From positions 67,714,002-67,778,001 of the forward strand of contig NC_134701.1 of the NCBI RefSeq assembly GCF_043290135.1: DNA of 64,000 nt, given 5' to 3'. Source of the stretch: Rhipicephalus microplus. Lineage: Eukaryota > Arthropoda > Arachnida > Ixodida > Ixodidae. Made by a program: the position numbers and the translations under genes. The notes under the pieces are model-generated. The model did not search any database, had not been told where the DNA came from, and saw only the letters and a program-made list of their open reading frames with translations. Numbering within the stretch: position 1 is the stretch's first letter; each line of letters begins with the position of its first letter. Positions 10,983 to 23,076 of the stretch are shown one piece after another.

Positions 10983-12375
10983 GTGCCAGTCAATACTCCC
11001 GTGCATCGGACCAGCCGCCGAATCAGGGGATTACCTCCGGAAAGCAACGATACTGCTCTAACCACGTCGACAAACATGACCAGCGCTTCGGTGCAAACCT
11101 CGTCAACCGGCACGGGAAGCACGACGTTGAACCGCTATACGTTGGAAAGCCCACGGGCACCGGCGACGTTCCATGGCACGGAGCACGAGGACGTTGAGGA
11201 CTGGTTGGCGGACTTCGAGCGTGTAGCCACCTTGAATCAGTGGGACGACGTGGCGAAACTGGGTCGTGTCTATTTCTATCTCGAAGACGGGCACGCACGT
11301 GGTATCAAAACCCAGAGAAGCAGCTGACGTCGTCGCCCGAATTCTCTCGTAGACTTCTGCAGACCTATGCCAGTGCTGATCGCCAAGAACAAGCTGAACG
11401 AGCTATTCTTGCCCGCGTCCAGTTTCCAAACGAAACTGTCACCACGTACGTCGAAGACATGACGCGCCTTTTCCGACGGGCCGATTCAAGAATGACGGAG
11501 GGCAAGAAGTTGCGTCACTTGATGCGCGGTGTCAAGGACTAGCTTTTTGCCAGCCTCGTGCGCAGCCCTCCGAAGACGGTCATGGAGTTCTTGTCCGAGG
11601 CCTTGACAATGGAAAAAATGCTGCAGCAGCGATCCAACCAATACGACAGGCAAGTCAGTGGCATGTCTACTGCCGACATTTTTACCGCCACTAGAACCAG
11701 CAACGACTGTCTCCGTGAACTCATCCGTGATATCGTACGTGAAGAGTTCCAAAAAGCTGGTGTAACACCTCGTCCTACGGTTAGCTCTATTGCAACTATG
11801 ATCAAGGATGAGCCGCACCAGGCCCTCCGGAAAACCTTGTCTCCTGATACAGCTGCGACAGCTCCTGCTGAATACCACCGTGAGACAACCTACGCGGAAG
11901 CCTTGAAACGCCGTGCTGCATCGCCGCCATTATTGGTCTATCCTGTTCCTGCTGTTTCACTCCAGTCAGCGCAGCACATACCGTACTACGAAGGCACGCA
12001 CACGCCACCGCCCTTGCCTTTGGTCCCTGGCGCTTCTGTCGCCCATCGTTCGGTGCCACCACTTCAGTACATCGACGACCGGTGCATGTCTCCTCGGAAG
12101 TCTGATGTTTGGCACACACCTGATCGCCGGCCTCTGTGCTTTCTCTGCGGAGAAGCTGATCACTTGTGCCGCCAGTGCCCATATCGCCGTCTTGGGCTTC
12201 GCGGCTTCTCTGCGTACTCACCTCCACCCCGTTACGGCTAGAGACCGCGCGAAATCGAAAACTACCTCTCCCAGCAGCATGCACCACCATCTGCCGGGCG
12301 CCAGTCGCGCTCTCCCTCACCGAGGTGATTTTCATCAACGCGCCAGCGGTATTCTGCCACACGGTCTCCCAGCCC
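10983..12375 (+). pseudogene. Gag of Gypsy B with CCHC zinc knuckle, broken
   Basis: The protein starts at ATG 10983 and contains a capsid-like core (FHGTEHEDVEDWLADFERVA, about residues 60-80). A frameshift near 11300 moves it to the frame of 11240, and an in-frame TAG at 11540-11542 interrupts it. The frame then continues to 12241 with a zinc knuckle CFLCGEADHLCRQC (CX2CX4HX4C, near 12137-12178). A further stop at 12239-12241 precedes an Arg/Ser/Pro-rich tail that is cut by the reverse LINE at 12380. This would have been the structural and RNA-binding protein of element B. Confidence 0.75.
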
Positions 12376-12379
12376 CCGC

Positions 12380-13715
12380 CGGATGGATGGATGGATGGAT
12401 GGATATGGCTGTACCCTTTAGATCGGGCGGCGGCTAACGCCACCTAGCCGTAATACTTAGTGAACTAACCATTACATTTCTCTTTTTTTTTCTTTTAAAT
12501 AATGAAGTTGAGGATTCGTACTTCGCAGTGAAGGGTTTAATTTTCACTCGTGCCTTGACTTTAGCCACCAATCAGATAACCTCCTTCTAGTTAAGTGTAC
12601 CCGCTTAAAGTCTATTTTGCCCTCGCTGTCCCTAAATCCCAGTGCTTTGAAAAACTCTGCGCCATCATCCTGAACTATAGGGTGAAGCCCTTTACAGAAC
12701 ATTATCAAGTGTTCGGCAGTTTCTTCTTCCTCTCCACACGCACTGCATACTGTGTCGACCCCTTCGTATTTGGCCCGATATGTCTTGGTTCGCAGTACTC
12801 CCGTCCTGGCCTCAAACAGTAGAGAACTACCCCGAGTATTATCATAGATCCTTTCCTTGGCAATTTCCTGCTTAAAAGTTCGATAGATCTCTAGTGCGGA
12901 CTTCTTAATCATGCCCATTCTCCACATGTCAGTCTCCGTTTCCTTCACTTTTTTCTTAACCGATAGTTCTTTTTGGTTTGGCCACCTGCTGTTTTCTAAG
13001 TATTTACCAGTCAACTTCCTGGTTCGCTTCCTCCATTTTGTATCGACATTCTTCATGTACAAGTAGCTGAAAACCTTCCTAGCCCAACGCTCTTCCCCCA
13101 TTTCTCTCAATCGCTTCTCAAATTTTATCTTGCTGCTAGCTTCCCTGCCCTCAAATGATGTCCATCCCATATCACCTTGTACTCCCTGATTTGGTGTATT
13201 CCCGTGAGCTCCTAAAGCAAGCCTACCTATTCCACGTTGCTTAATTTCTAATCTTGCTTGAACTTCTGATCTCATGCACAAGACCGCATTGCTGAACGTC
13301 AGCCCAGGAACCATGACCCCTTTCCATATTCCTCTCACAACATCATACCTATTGTAATTCCACAGTGCCCTATTTTTCATCACTGCTGCATTCCTGTTAC
13401 CTTTAGTCGTCACGTATATTTCGTGTTCCCTCAGATACTCGGTCCCATTGCTTATCCATACGCCCAGATATTTGTATTTATCTGTTATCTCTAGTGTGAC
13501 TTCCTGTATTCTAAGCTCACTACCTTCGTTGTCATTGAAAATCATGACTGCTGATTTTTCCTTACTGAATCTAAAATCTAACCTATCTCCCTCATTACCG
13601 CAGATGTCCATCAATCTCTGCAAATCTTCGTTGTTGTTGGCCATTAGCACTATATCATCTGCGTACATTAATGCTGGTAGTGCCTGATCAATAAGTTTTC
13701 CTTGTTTGACTAAAG
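12380..13715 (-). mobile_element. Younger LINE (copy 2), reverse-oriented, 5'-truncated
   Basis: Read on the minus strand it contains the RT catalytic box ALMYADDIVLMANN, a long uninterrupted C-terminal domain, a zinc finger CSACGEEEETAEHLIMFC and the ending DWWLKSRHE (stop at 12544). A 3' UTR and a (CCAT)n tail at about 12381-12410 follow. About 390 LINE codons are open without a stop, unlike copy 1. It interrupts element B between the Gag tail and the protease. The open frame continues past 13715 into antisense Gypsy sequence by chance. Confidence 0.85.
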
Positions 13716-13719
13716 AGAG

Positions 13720-14560
13720 CGGAACGGAAAAACTAGCCCAAGCGACCTCTGGGGGCGGGGTCGCTGAACGTCGAAGCGCTGAAGACCTCCTATTCACGCA
13801 GAACCGTACAGAAACCGGTCTGACATCACATACTGCTGCAAAGGATGGCCGACTTTCACTCGACATATCAGTGACAATTGATGGTTGTGTAGTTAATGCG
13901 TTAGTGGACACCGGCGCCGACTATTAGATACTGAGCGGGAATCTGACAACGCAGCTGAAGAAAGTCATCACGCCGTGGCATTGCTCGCAGATTCGGACAG
14001 CTGGTGGCCACGTCATTACTCCACTGGGTGCCTGCACAACTAGAGTACAGATTCAAGGGTATACATTCGTAGCAAGCTGCCTTGTTCTACGCGAATGCTC
14101 CTCTGCCGTCATTCTTGGAGTTGACCTTCTACAGGAAAATGGAGCTATTATTGATCTGCAAGAGCGCCGCGTCACGTTCCCAGCCCAGCGAGCAATCAAC
14201 GTGCAGAATGACGGAAGGCGTGTCGATGTACTCCGTATTTCTGAACAGAGCGTGACGCTTCCTCCACGAGCAAGTGTTCTAGTCGACGTAACATGCTGTG
14301 GTTTGGGCGATGGCGATGTGGTGGCTGAGACAAATTTAGAACACTTCCTGCAGCAAGGCATTTGTGTAGCTATAAGTGTACTACACCTTCGTTATGGCCG
14401 ATCTGAACTGCTCGTAACCAACTTTAGCAACGAGCATCGACATCTGTTCCGTGGCACTTCGATAGCGTTTGCCCACGAAGTAGCAAACGTCACCAACTGT
14501 CTCACGTCAGAACTAGTGGATACCGCCGACACGTCAACGAGTAATATTGACAGCAATGCT
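13720..14560 (+). pseudogene. Aspartic protease region of Gypsy B
   Basis: The frame includes ISVTIDGCVVNALVDTGADY, with the active-site triplet Asp-Thr-Gly near 13910. It is followed immediately by a TAG stop at 13925 and then, in the same frame, the second protease half ending SAVILGVDLLQENGAIIDLQ (about 14100-14160). The frame continues to SNIDSNA, where reverse transcriptase would normally start. In a working element it would cleave the polyprotein. Confidence 0.7.
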
Positions 14561-14676
14561 GATATGTTGAGTGAAAGTCGGCTATCCTTTGCCGCAGTAC
14601 GTGATGCCAGACCGGTTTCTGTACGGTTATGCGTCAATAGGAGGTCTTCAGCGCTTCGACGTTCAGCGACGTCCTT
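14560..14676 (-). repeat. Inverted duplication inside Gypsy B replacing pol
   Basis: This segment is the reverse complement of 13758-13875, the stretch just before and into the protease, with scattered differences over roughly 115 bp. It lies exactly where the polymerase should begin and is followed by the 3' untranslated part and a purine tract (GGAAGGGGAGA, about 14866-14876). A strand switch during reverse transcription that deleted pol is the likely cause. Confidence 0.7.
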
Positions 14677-14878
14677 TGTGTTTTTTTGTTTATTTTAGTG
14701 AACTCGCTTTCTCGTTCATTGACGTTTCTTATATTGGCACGCTCTTCAATTTCTACTTTCACTTTATCCGAATTGCCTTTTTTTTTTCACGTGCCTCTGT
14801 AGTAGCATCGCGGTGCTGCTATGTACTTTTCTTTCCTCTTTTTGGGATGTTTATTTTTTCTTTTCGGAAGGGGAGATA

Positions 14879-15051
14879 AGCCACCTGCACGTAGTGGGTC
14901 GACAGCAAGAGCGGCTCTCAGTCTGGAGGAAAAAGAAGATCGTGTGCGTCTTCTCTGCTCGAGAGCCAGCCACGCCTGATGCATAGTCCTAGAGTTAGCT
15001 ACCCGGTGGTTCAATACTTGTGACCCCCAGTACTTGTGACTCATCGTGACA
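14879..15051 (+). repeat. 3' LTR of Gypsy B
   Basis: The LTR is 173 bp, ends GTGACA and is followed by GTAA, the mutated target duplication. LINE 3' UTR sequence then resumes (TACGGCTAAGTGGCG). The first two bases have changed from TG to AG. Confidence 0.8.
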
Positions 15052-15142
15052 GTAATACGGCTAAGTGGCGTTAGCCGCCACCTGATCTAAAGGGTACAGC
15101 CACATCCATCCGTTCATCCATCCATCAATACAGCGGCGGGCG

Positions 15143-15640
15143 GTACCAGCCACAGAGTTTCTCAAGATTAACTAGAGAACACTCTGGTGCTGCGATCTTT
15201 CAGCGACCATGGGAATGATGGATAGTACACACATTTGCCTAGTCTTCGTACTTGCGGGTGGCGAATCGTACTTGCGCCTTCATTTATTGCTATGTTTTGA
15301 TTTTGTTTTAAAAGGAAGATTCAACCCTTTTGAACTACATGATCCAATTTGGAAAGGTAATTCGAAAAAAATAGGGTGGTAAAGTGCAATTGCTGAACAA
15401 TCGCTCAATTTTGTTTCGTGAGAAAACAGCTCCAAGCCACACGAACACACACGGAGCCAAGAGCAGGCCAGAAGTACGAAGTTTAGACAAATGTGTGTAC
15501 TACCCAACGGAGGAAGGAAAGTTCCTCCGTGACTACCCATCATTCCCATGCTCGCTGAGGCGCTGTGCATTGCAGCTCCCTTAGACACTAGCGCCAGAGT
15601 TCCCTCTAGTGTATATTGGGAAACTCTATGGTACTAGCCA
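15143..15640. mobile_element. Long inverted-repeat MITE
   Basis: The left arm (about 15143-15252) and right arm (about 15473-15640) are reverse complements over roughly 110 bp. Shared blocks include GGTAC.AGCC.., AGAGTTTC.CAA.., GGGAATGATGG.TAGT and CACACATTTG. The right arm is interrupted by a 30-bp palindromic insert near 15511-15541. No coding sequence lies between the arms. The size and structure fit a MITE or foldback element of unknown superfamily. Confidence 0.6.
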
Positions 15641-15800
15641 TAGAGGTGTGCGCCGAGGTGATTGCGACCGGCGGTGGCGTGGGGATCGTTCAGAATCGGC
15701 GGCGGCGGCGTTGCCGGCGCACGCCGGTTAATTTATCGGCGGCGGCGTGCGGCCAATTTTCATCGGTGGCGGCGGCGCCGGCGGCGCGGAAACCGAAACT
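15640..15800. repeat. GGC-rich dispersed repeat
   Basis: The stretch AGAGGTGTGCGCCG followed by (GGC)n-rich sequence occurs here and, inverted, at about 38780-38925. It is a low-complexity GC-rich family without coding content. Confidence 0.35.
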
Positions 15801-17036
15801 GAAAATTCAAAAGGTTCTGCCAGAAGTTACTGAATTTGTTGAAATTCAGGAATTTTCATCCAAATAGCACTAATTACACTACACAGATGTGTCGACATCA
15901 CGATGAATGCAAAGCGTTTTGTAAAATAGTTTTTATTTCGCTTTCATAATAAAAAACGCGTATTTCAATCTATGTCCATGTTCTACCACGAATGTGCAGC
16001 ACTTTGCTTGTTTTTTTTTTCAATTTAAGATGCAGCAGTTTGTTTATGTTGTTGGCTACATCATACTTCATGAAACCTTCTTTCATTAAACATTGAGCAA
16101 GCACCGACGCACGTCACTCAGTTTGCCTTTTTCGAATTGGATCTCACTATTACATTGTACGCTGCATGAAAAAAGAAGCACCTCTGCTACGAGTTTTCTT
16201 ATTGCGATTGCAGGAAACCGCTCTTTTGAGTATCTGTCATGCCTTGAATGTTGCTTTCCTTCAAACGAATCAAAATGCCTGCTTTTCACAATATGAGAAT
16301 GTTTTATGTAGCGGTATAGGATGCGGAAGAAAACAAATCTGCGCATTTAGTCAACTAGTCCTCACCGTTGTGTTCAATGGATGAAGTGTAGACATAAGCG
16401 TGGTGCAAAAAGGCCACTTTAACCCTTCAAGCCACACCAGCACTTGCTACCCACTCTAGCGACAGCAACACGACCCCCTCCATCAGCCATGATGCAAGTT
16501 GAAAGAAGGGTTTCCTTACCCCCAAGACAATAACCTGTCGATGGCCGTATGTGAAGACGAGAGCAAATGCAATATTTTCTCAGATGCACAGTCCATACTG
16601 GTCATGACCTGGACGCCCGTTGACCACGCCTGCAGAGACTCCCCGACCCTTTTGTGCTCGATCAGGGGAGGGGGACACCCCTTGCAAGTGGGCCCCATCA
16701 AAATTTCTCATAAAAACGTCACAAATAAGAATGCTTGAAAAGTATGTATAAAACATTCAACTTTTTAATGCTTTTTCTGTAGCGTGTACACGTGCTCAAT
16801 ACCCATCAGGTGTGTGAGACAATTGAAATCCCAACTGCCACTCTCGACTGGTTCCGGAAAAGACTCAATAGAAGAATGCAATTAGGAGTGCTGGGAACCT
16901 ACGTTCGTTTGTCAATTTGATTTCTAAGCATTATTTTAATTCTTATATAAACAAAAATAAAACCTGCAAAATAATAAAACAAAATGGCTGCTATTGCAAG
17001 ATGTGTGTGCCCCTTCGTGATTTTTTTAGACTTACG
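15801..17036. other. Intergenic sequence, no gene seen
   Basis: AT-rich in the first part, with only short frames on both strands. No motif or repeat could be supported. Confidence 0.4.
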
Positions 17037-17082
17037 TAGAGTGCCTCGATGCGCACGCCCCCGCTTAGAGTGGTGTCAGCTT
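17037..17082 (+). repeat. 5' terminal inverted repeat of the P-element
   Basis: TAGAGTGCCTCGATGC and the following GC-rich stretch pair with the reverse complement of 23077-23121. The target duplication GACTTACG precedes it. Confidence 0.85.
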
Positions 17083-17230
17083 TTGCAAGGGCAGATGCCG
17101 CCGCCTCGGCTTCGGCGCCAGCGCGACCGCCATTTTGGCGCCTCCGGCCGGTAGTTCGTGCTTGGCGTGTGAGGTGTTGTTGGGCAGTGTTCATTCCCTT
17201 ACAGTTTTATGCACCCATCTCCGCATCACC

Positions 17231-20200
17231 ATGCCCGGCTGCTGCGTGCCGCAGTGCTCGAATCACTCGAGAAACGGATGGAAGTTGTACCGGTTTCCAA
17301 GAGACCCAAAAAGAAGGCTTCTTTGGACCGTTAAAATCAAACGAGACAAGTGGCAACCGACTAATACGTCGCACGTATGCAGCGTAAGTAAACATTTTTT
17401 TTTTAGTGCGTCGTATTCTGACTGGTCAGCATTATTTAGGGCGCCGTTGTTTTTTATTTAGGTGCGCAATGTAAACGCAGGACAGCCAAACGTCGTGCAG
17501 GGTACTGTGCGGCGTGCTCGTGTTAAAAGATCACGCTTTAAGAAAATGCGTCAAGTACGGGGGCTTCGGAAGCCCCCGTGTCGATAACATTTCATGCTGG
17601 TTCAAGGGCCTCGAGTGTGCTACTACATTCATAGGAATTGCGACTAGTTTCAGTGCCCTTGCACGGGAAAGTGTTGCCTTGGCAGCAGCGTTGTGAAATC
17701 CTTCCCACCCCCTACCCGAGGCTGTTAATTTCGTGCACTGCGCTTCGCAGCTATTTTGCTCGCGAGACCGGCTGCCGCTGTCGTGACCGTCCGCCTCGCA
17801 GCCCGAAGACAGACTTCGTGAAATTGCCGTACTTGCTCGCCAACTCGCCCCGACAGCGTACGCGTCGACCGGGTGCTGGCGGAGTTGAGCTGAACGAAAA
17901 GTAGGCAAGAGATGGGGACGCAGGAGGTGTAGTTAAACAGATGAGAATTTAGAAAGTGGAGGAGGGAGAAAATTATATGCAAGGGCAGAAAACGGGGAGT
18001 GAGTTCAGGCCGCGTGCCGGCGAGCGAGTACGGAAATCTGACGGCGCCTGACTGCTGCCGAACTTCAAGAGTACGGCACGTAGAGTTCACGTAATTCACA
18101 TAAGAGGAAATTGGACGTGAAATGCGCGCATATGGCCTCGCAGGGAATTAACATAGGCTCGGGTGCGTGGTAGGGGGATTTCACAACGCTTACGAGGCCT
18201 GCCCATGTTTATTCGTGCACGCGTTGGCACTGATCGGTCGAAATTTGAACGCGTCTTGTGAAATCAAGCCGTTTGAACATAAACATGCTGTTCCTGCGAA
18301 AAACTCGTAATATTACGAGGCCGGACTTCTGCCCGTCTTGTGTGTATCGTCGTATGTATACTTGGGAATCAGGAACACTTCAGTGACGAACAAAACAAGC
18401 GCTGTTACGGAGTGTTGTCATTTTTACCTGACAAATAAATTCGATTGCATTGGGAACTTGGAGGCTTGGGTACAAAGCTTTCGATAGAATGAAATCTGTA
18501 ACGCTCGCTATAAAATCAGACCTGGTCCTTTGTCGGCACAATAGACTAATATTTTATTCACATGAATTCAGGAATCCTTACAGATTTTCAGTGCGAAAAT
18601 TGAAAGGGTTATTATAACAGCAGGCTGGGTCTATGATCGCGCTCACTGAAGTGGCTTACGTGAAAGCGCGCGTGAGCTCAATTAGTTTCCTTCTTTTTGT
18701 GCTTCAAAGTTGCTGCTAGTTCCTGCTGCGAATCATACTGAATGCATACATGAAATCTTGTTTATTGACAGTGACAGACATTCGTTTTTCTTCTGCCAGT
18801 GTGTTAATTTCCAATTCTGGTTTTATTTGCAGGCTCACTTTGAAGAGAACAACTATGAGCAACATCGTGCGGATGGCTGGAAGAAGTTGAAACCAAATGC
18901 CGTCCCAACTTTGTTCACATTCAAACGTAAGATTGAACTTTTTTCTTGCATTACATAAAGCAGCACCAGTTGCAAGTACTCTATGTACCTGGGATTTCTA
19001 CGAAGCTAACACCAAATAGGTCCTCATATGCTGCGTCCACATTAGTGCATAAATTCTGGAAACGCAGTAACGGACAAAGCTAGGAAATGCGAACACAAAA
19101 ATGTGAACCAGACCACGCAAAATCGAAAAATACTGCTAATATTAGACGGTCAAATAATGGCACGCTATTAGTGCGTTTGGAAAGCTACATTTCCCAACTT
19201 TGTTTTTGTGATTACGTTGCATCACTTTGACTTGCATGTAAAAAAAAATTGCGATACTTGAGTGTTGTGGTTTATATTTCTTGTTTGCATTTTTTGGTCA
19301 TGACTGTATATACGTCTGGATTTCAGTGTTTACAGGCATGACCCACTGCACAACAGTTTTCCGCTACTTAGCACACGGTCGTGTACTGCTAGGATGTCAG
19401 GTGCAGTGGCTATGTTATTTACAAAGGGGGAAAACGGAAACCATTATGTATACGAGATCCACGATGCACGAGCCCCCACTACAGTGCGCCTCATTACCTG
19501 CGTTGCGTTGGCGTGTTAAGCCCTACAATCAAATAATCAATAAACTGCATAGGGAGCGAATGTCAGTTGAGCCCTCCACAACGGCGCACACGTGTAGCTC
19601 TGGCATATGAAGCTCCAATTTGAATTAGAGCCATTTATTGTGGGGAGAAATTTTGAGCACAATTTAATTATGGTATTTTAAGACCTTCCCCTATCCCTTG
19701 TGGAAAGGGCGGGGGAAGGACAAGTGTCTTCCTCACGTCAATAACTAAGCCGGTATCTGCTGCATGTGTTACATTTGTAAAATTAACAAGCTAGACATGA
19801 ACTGGCATTGCTTGAATATGTTCATGAATACATACATTTCTGCTTGCAGCACTGCCTAAGGAACGAAAGCCACCAAAAGAAAGAACTGTGCCTGCACCCT
19901 CCAGCAACGAGACCAACAAATCTCCTCCTGGTCTGCGTCAATATCCAGCTGCAGTTAAAACTACCCTAGAGACCCCACAAAACCACGCCGTTCCTGAATC
20001 TACACGGCAAGGAACATCGTGTTATGGGCACGACACCATGGAAGTTGACGACGCCGTTGTTGAACTGTCAGCGAACACTAGTGATGCAGATTCAAGAGAA
20101 GTTAATGCAGCGGCTGGTGAGACATCAAATTCTACTGCAGAATCAGCAGAACTGAAGAAGAAGCTTGCTGACCTTACAAGAAAGTACTCTGAACTTCAGC

Positions 20201-22272
20201 AACATCATGACACAGCCAAGAACACCATTAGTGGTCTCAAGAAAAAAGTGCAAAAACTCGAGACTGAGGCAACAAATATTTCGCAAAATATGAAATTTCT
20301 CAACGACGATCAAGTACGCGCTCTCTCAAGGAGCAGCAGCTTGGGGAACTCTTGGTCTCCGCACACTGTCAAGCAAGGCCTTCAAATTAAGTTTGCTTGT
20401 GGAACAACCGGATATGAAACTTTGAGAAAAATGGGATATCCTCTCCCATCCAAAAGAACGCTCGCACGGAGGATTCAAAATTTGAAGTTTCTCCCAGGCG
20501 TTCTTCACGAAGTGATAGACGTTATGAAATGCAAAGCCGAGACCATGGAGGATGTAGAAAAGGACTGCGTCCTTTTTTTGGATGAAATGGAGATAGTGCC
20601 GGGGTTTGAGCTAGATCGGGCTGAAGACGCACTTCTCGGAGGAATAACTCTTCCTCCGAAGCCTGAAGAGCCTGCGGTTCATGCTCTGGTATTTATGTTG
20701 GGCGGACTTAACCAGCGATGGAAGCAGGTGATTGCATATGAATTTACCGGAAGAAACATCGATGGCGGCTTGCTGAAAAACTATGTGTTGGAACTAGTAC
20801 AGCTGTGCAGTCAAATATATCTGAGAGTTCACGCAATCACATGTGACATGGGCTCGGCAAACCGCGCAATGTGGAGGGAATTCGCCTTTTCCAGTCACAG
20901 AGATTCTTCCACGGTGTGCTCCATACCTCATCCGTGCATGGACGGGAAGGAACTTTTTTTCATTGCTGATCCGGCTCACGTCTTGAAGAACCTCAGAGGC
21001 CAGCTCTTGAGCTCAGAAGTTTTCACGTTGAGTGAGGCCACAGTTGCCAAACATGGCCTGCCTTCTTCACAAGTCAACTTGGAATATGTTCAGGCTGTGC
21101 TCGAAGAAGATTCTAAAAGAGAACTGAAGGTAGCCCCAAACTTATCCGAAATGCACACCAGCGCAGGCCACTTCACCAAAATGAAGGTTGGTGTCGCTGT
21201 ACAACTTTTTCGGGAAGCTCCCCCAGCTATCAGATTCCTTATAAAGGAAGGAGTTCTTAAACAGGAAGCAGAAACAACAGCTTGGTTCATGGAGCTGATT
21301 TCAAAATGGTATGCACTGATGTCTTCGCGGCATCCAACACTGGCCCTGAGTCGGAGAAGTAGGGCTAAGTACTCCGAAGCCCTAGATACATTACACACAG
21401 CAATAGAAACCATCAGAACTATGAAAATGGGTGCCACATCCCATTGAAAACCGTCGCAAGCAGGTGTACTCATATCAACTACAGTTGTACTTCGCCTCCA
21501 AGACGTTCTTTTAGGAGACGAAGGCTATGAGTTTTTTCTTACGAGCAGGCTCCTGCAGGACTGCTTAGAGAACCTCTTTTCTGTGGTGCGGCTTATGAAG
21601 CCGGTTCCCAATGCCTACGATCTCAAGTGCGCTCTGAGACTGGTGAGCGTAAGCCAATTTTTGCATACACCGAGGACGACCAGCTACGAGCTTGATGACA
21701 GGGAGTACCTGGTGGACCTGCTATCCCAGGGGAAGGAAGCCTGCGTCGAGAAGGAAGCTCAATAAATCGATGATTCAGAGATTTTGTTCATCGAAGGATT
21801 GTCGTCCACAGAATGCAGTATTCTCTTTTACCTAGGAGGATTTATTTTGAAGGGAATTTTGACATCTGTGAAGTGCGCAAAATGCAAAGATGCTCTCCTT
21901 GGAACTGCCAACGACGAGCATGCTTCGCTGACAGCACTGAAAGAGTACGTTTCAGATGGAGGCAACCTCATCTACCCCAGCAAGGGAGTTATGAAAGCCT
22001 TGATAGACTATGAGGAGCATTTTGCTGCCATAAACTCTTGGTGCACGGACAAAGTAGTCACGATGAAGTCGCCGCTTCGTTCACTCACCGCATACCTAAA
22101 CAAGGTGCACCGCCGCAGCTTGTGTGTATGCGCGGAGCACGAGGACAGTATATACCGACTGCTCACAGAGAGGTACGCAAGAATAAGGCTGCGCATTCAC
22201 CTTCGGCAGGTTCCAGTCGGGAGTTGCAATGGACATGCAAGCAAAACATGTACCGGCGTCAACCTCTCATGA
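17231..22272 (+). pseudogene. P-element transposase (THAP type), three exons, two nonsense codons
   Basis: Exons are 17231-17383, 18833-18926 and 19850-22272, with GT-AG introns and consistent phases (0, then 1). Exons 1-2 encode a THAP DNA-binding zinc finger: MPGCCVPQCSNHSRNGWKLY at the start, CSAH across the first junction, and the closing AVPTLF motif. Exon 3 has a Lys/Leu-rich coiled coil (codons about 170-215). RNase H-like transposase blocks follow (LFLDEMEI, ITCDMGSANRAMW, IADPAHVLKNL), then the C-terminal QDCLENLFSVVRLMKP motif. Total length is about 890 codons, close to THAP9. Two in-frame stops, TGA at 21445-21447 and TAA at 21763-21765, interrupt an otherwise continuous frame. There is no frameshift in 2.4 kb. 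An AATAAA lies near 22443. The protein would bind the element ends and cut them with GTP as cofactor, as known for Drosophila P. Confidence 0.85.
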
Positions 22273-22579
22273 GAAATGGACACGCCAAGATAAGCTGTAT
22301 GCTTAAAAGGTTTCGGCTCACGTGGGCACGCTTTTGACTCTTGCATTTTTTATTTTTAAACATTTCATTTCGTACTGCATTTGGTTTGTCTTGTATCTGA
22401 CTTTGATTTTCACTAGTGGGACAACGCAGCATTAAGGCGCACAAATAAATGGCCTGTTCACTGAAATCGTGGGTGTCGTTTCATAAAGGTACAATGGTAA
22501 AGCATGTTACTCTCGGGTATGCTGCCTGCACAGTGCATGAAATAGTGAGGCAGGGGAAGGTGGTACCGAATGTCAGATA

Positions 22580-22580
<1 letters not shown>

Positions 22581-22642
<62 letters not shown>

Positions 22643-22658
22643 ATATACACACACACGC
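22581..22658. repeat. (GT)n microsatellite with AT/AC flank
   Basis: About 59 bp of TG dinucleotides with one interruption (C at 22611), followed by a short TA and CA run. It lies in the 3' non-coding part of the P-element. Confidence 0.95.
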
Positions 22659-23076
22659 AAGTATATAAAGTACAGCGATTCCTGCCTTTGCTATTCGGCT
22701 GATTCACAAAGACCCAAATATTGCATTCCTTTCAGCAAGCGTAGTAATAAAAGTTCATGCGCCCCTCCGTCTTAACGACGACAACGGTTTAACGCGAATC
22801 TTTCTGGTGTGGGAGTTCGTGGCTCATTTCATTCAGTCTATGTCAGCCCCTGGCGCATTGTACAAGCACAGGCCACCAGTTTGTATGACGTGCGTTGTTC
22901 CATTTAACAATTAGGCAACAACAGCACTAAGAGGTGTCCAAGTTGCACCAAAAAAAAAAGCTCGCCAACGAGTACTTCTTTCCTACCATACGCGAGCACC
23001 GCAAGCGGTAATGCGCTTCGCATGCTGCCCCACTACGGCAGGAGCCGTAATGGCGGCCGTCGTAGCAGACGACGCG

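Larger units (their letters stand above)
9925..15051 (+). mobile_element. Gypsy-type LTR retrotransposon B with two LINE insertions and a pol deletion
   Basis: The 5' LTR spans 9925-10906 (about 170 bp once an inserted LINE tail is removed) and the 3' LTR spans 14879-15051 (173 bp). The LTR begins TGCCACC and ends GTGACA. It sits in the 3' UTR of LINE copy 1, with target duplication GTAT on the left (9921-9924) and GTAA on the right (15052-15055). Gag and protease are legible, but reverse transcriptase, RNase H and integrase are missing. In their place is a short inverted duplication of the protease-upstream region. Confidence 0.85.
6935..15127 (+). mobile_element. Old non-LTR retrotransposon (LINE copy 1), split by later insertions
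   Basis: Three pieces can be joined by comparison with the younger copy at 12380-13715. They are the reverse transcriptase N-terminal part (about 6935-7710), the rest of the polymerase and C-terminal zinc finger (8722-9924), and the 3' UTR with a CATC-type tail (15056-15127). The left break is a Kolobok-like transposon at TTAA and the right break is Gypsy B. Legible motifs include STGPDGIPI, the RT region SNYRSIRVTSVLYRLAMQII, FLDIKGAYDS, and ADDIV just after the first break. Many stops and frameshifts mark it as the oldest layer of the nest. The clade was not assigned. Confidence 0.8.

Noticed and set aside
12544..13911. 455-codon minus-strand frame as one protein
   Set aside because: Only about 390 codons are LINE-derived; the first roughly 65 are antisense Gypsy protease sequence joined by the insertion.
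16086..16346. 86-codon minus-strand frame that hinted at a transposase
   Set aside because: No catalytic motif and no flanking inverted repeats.
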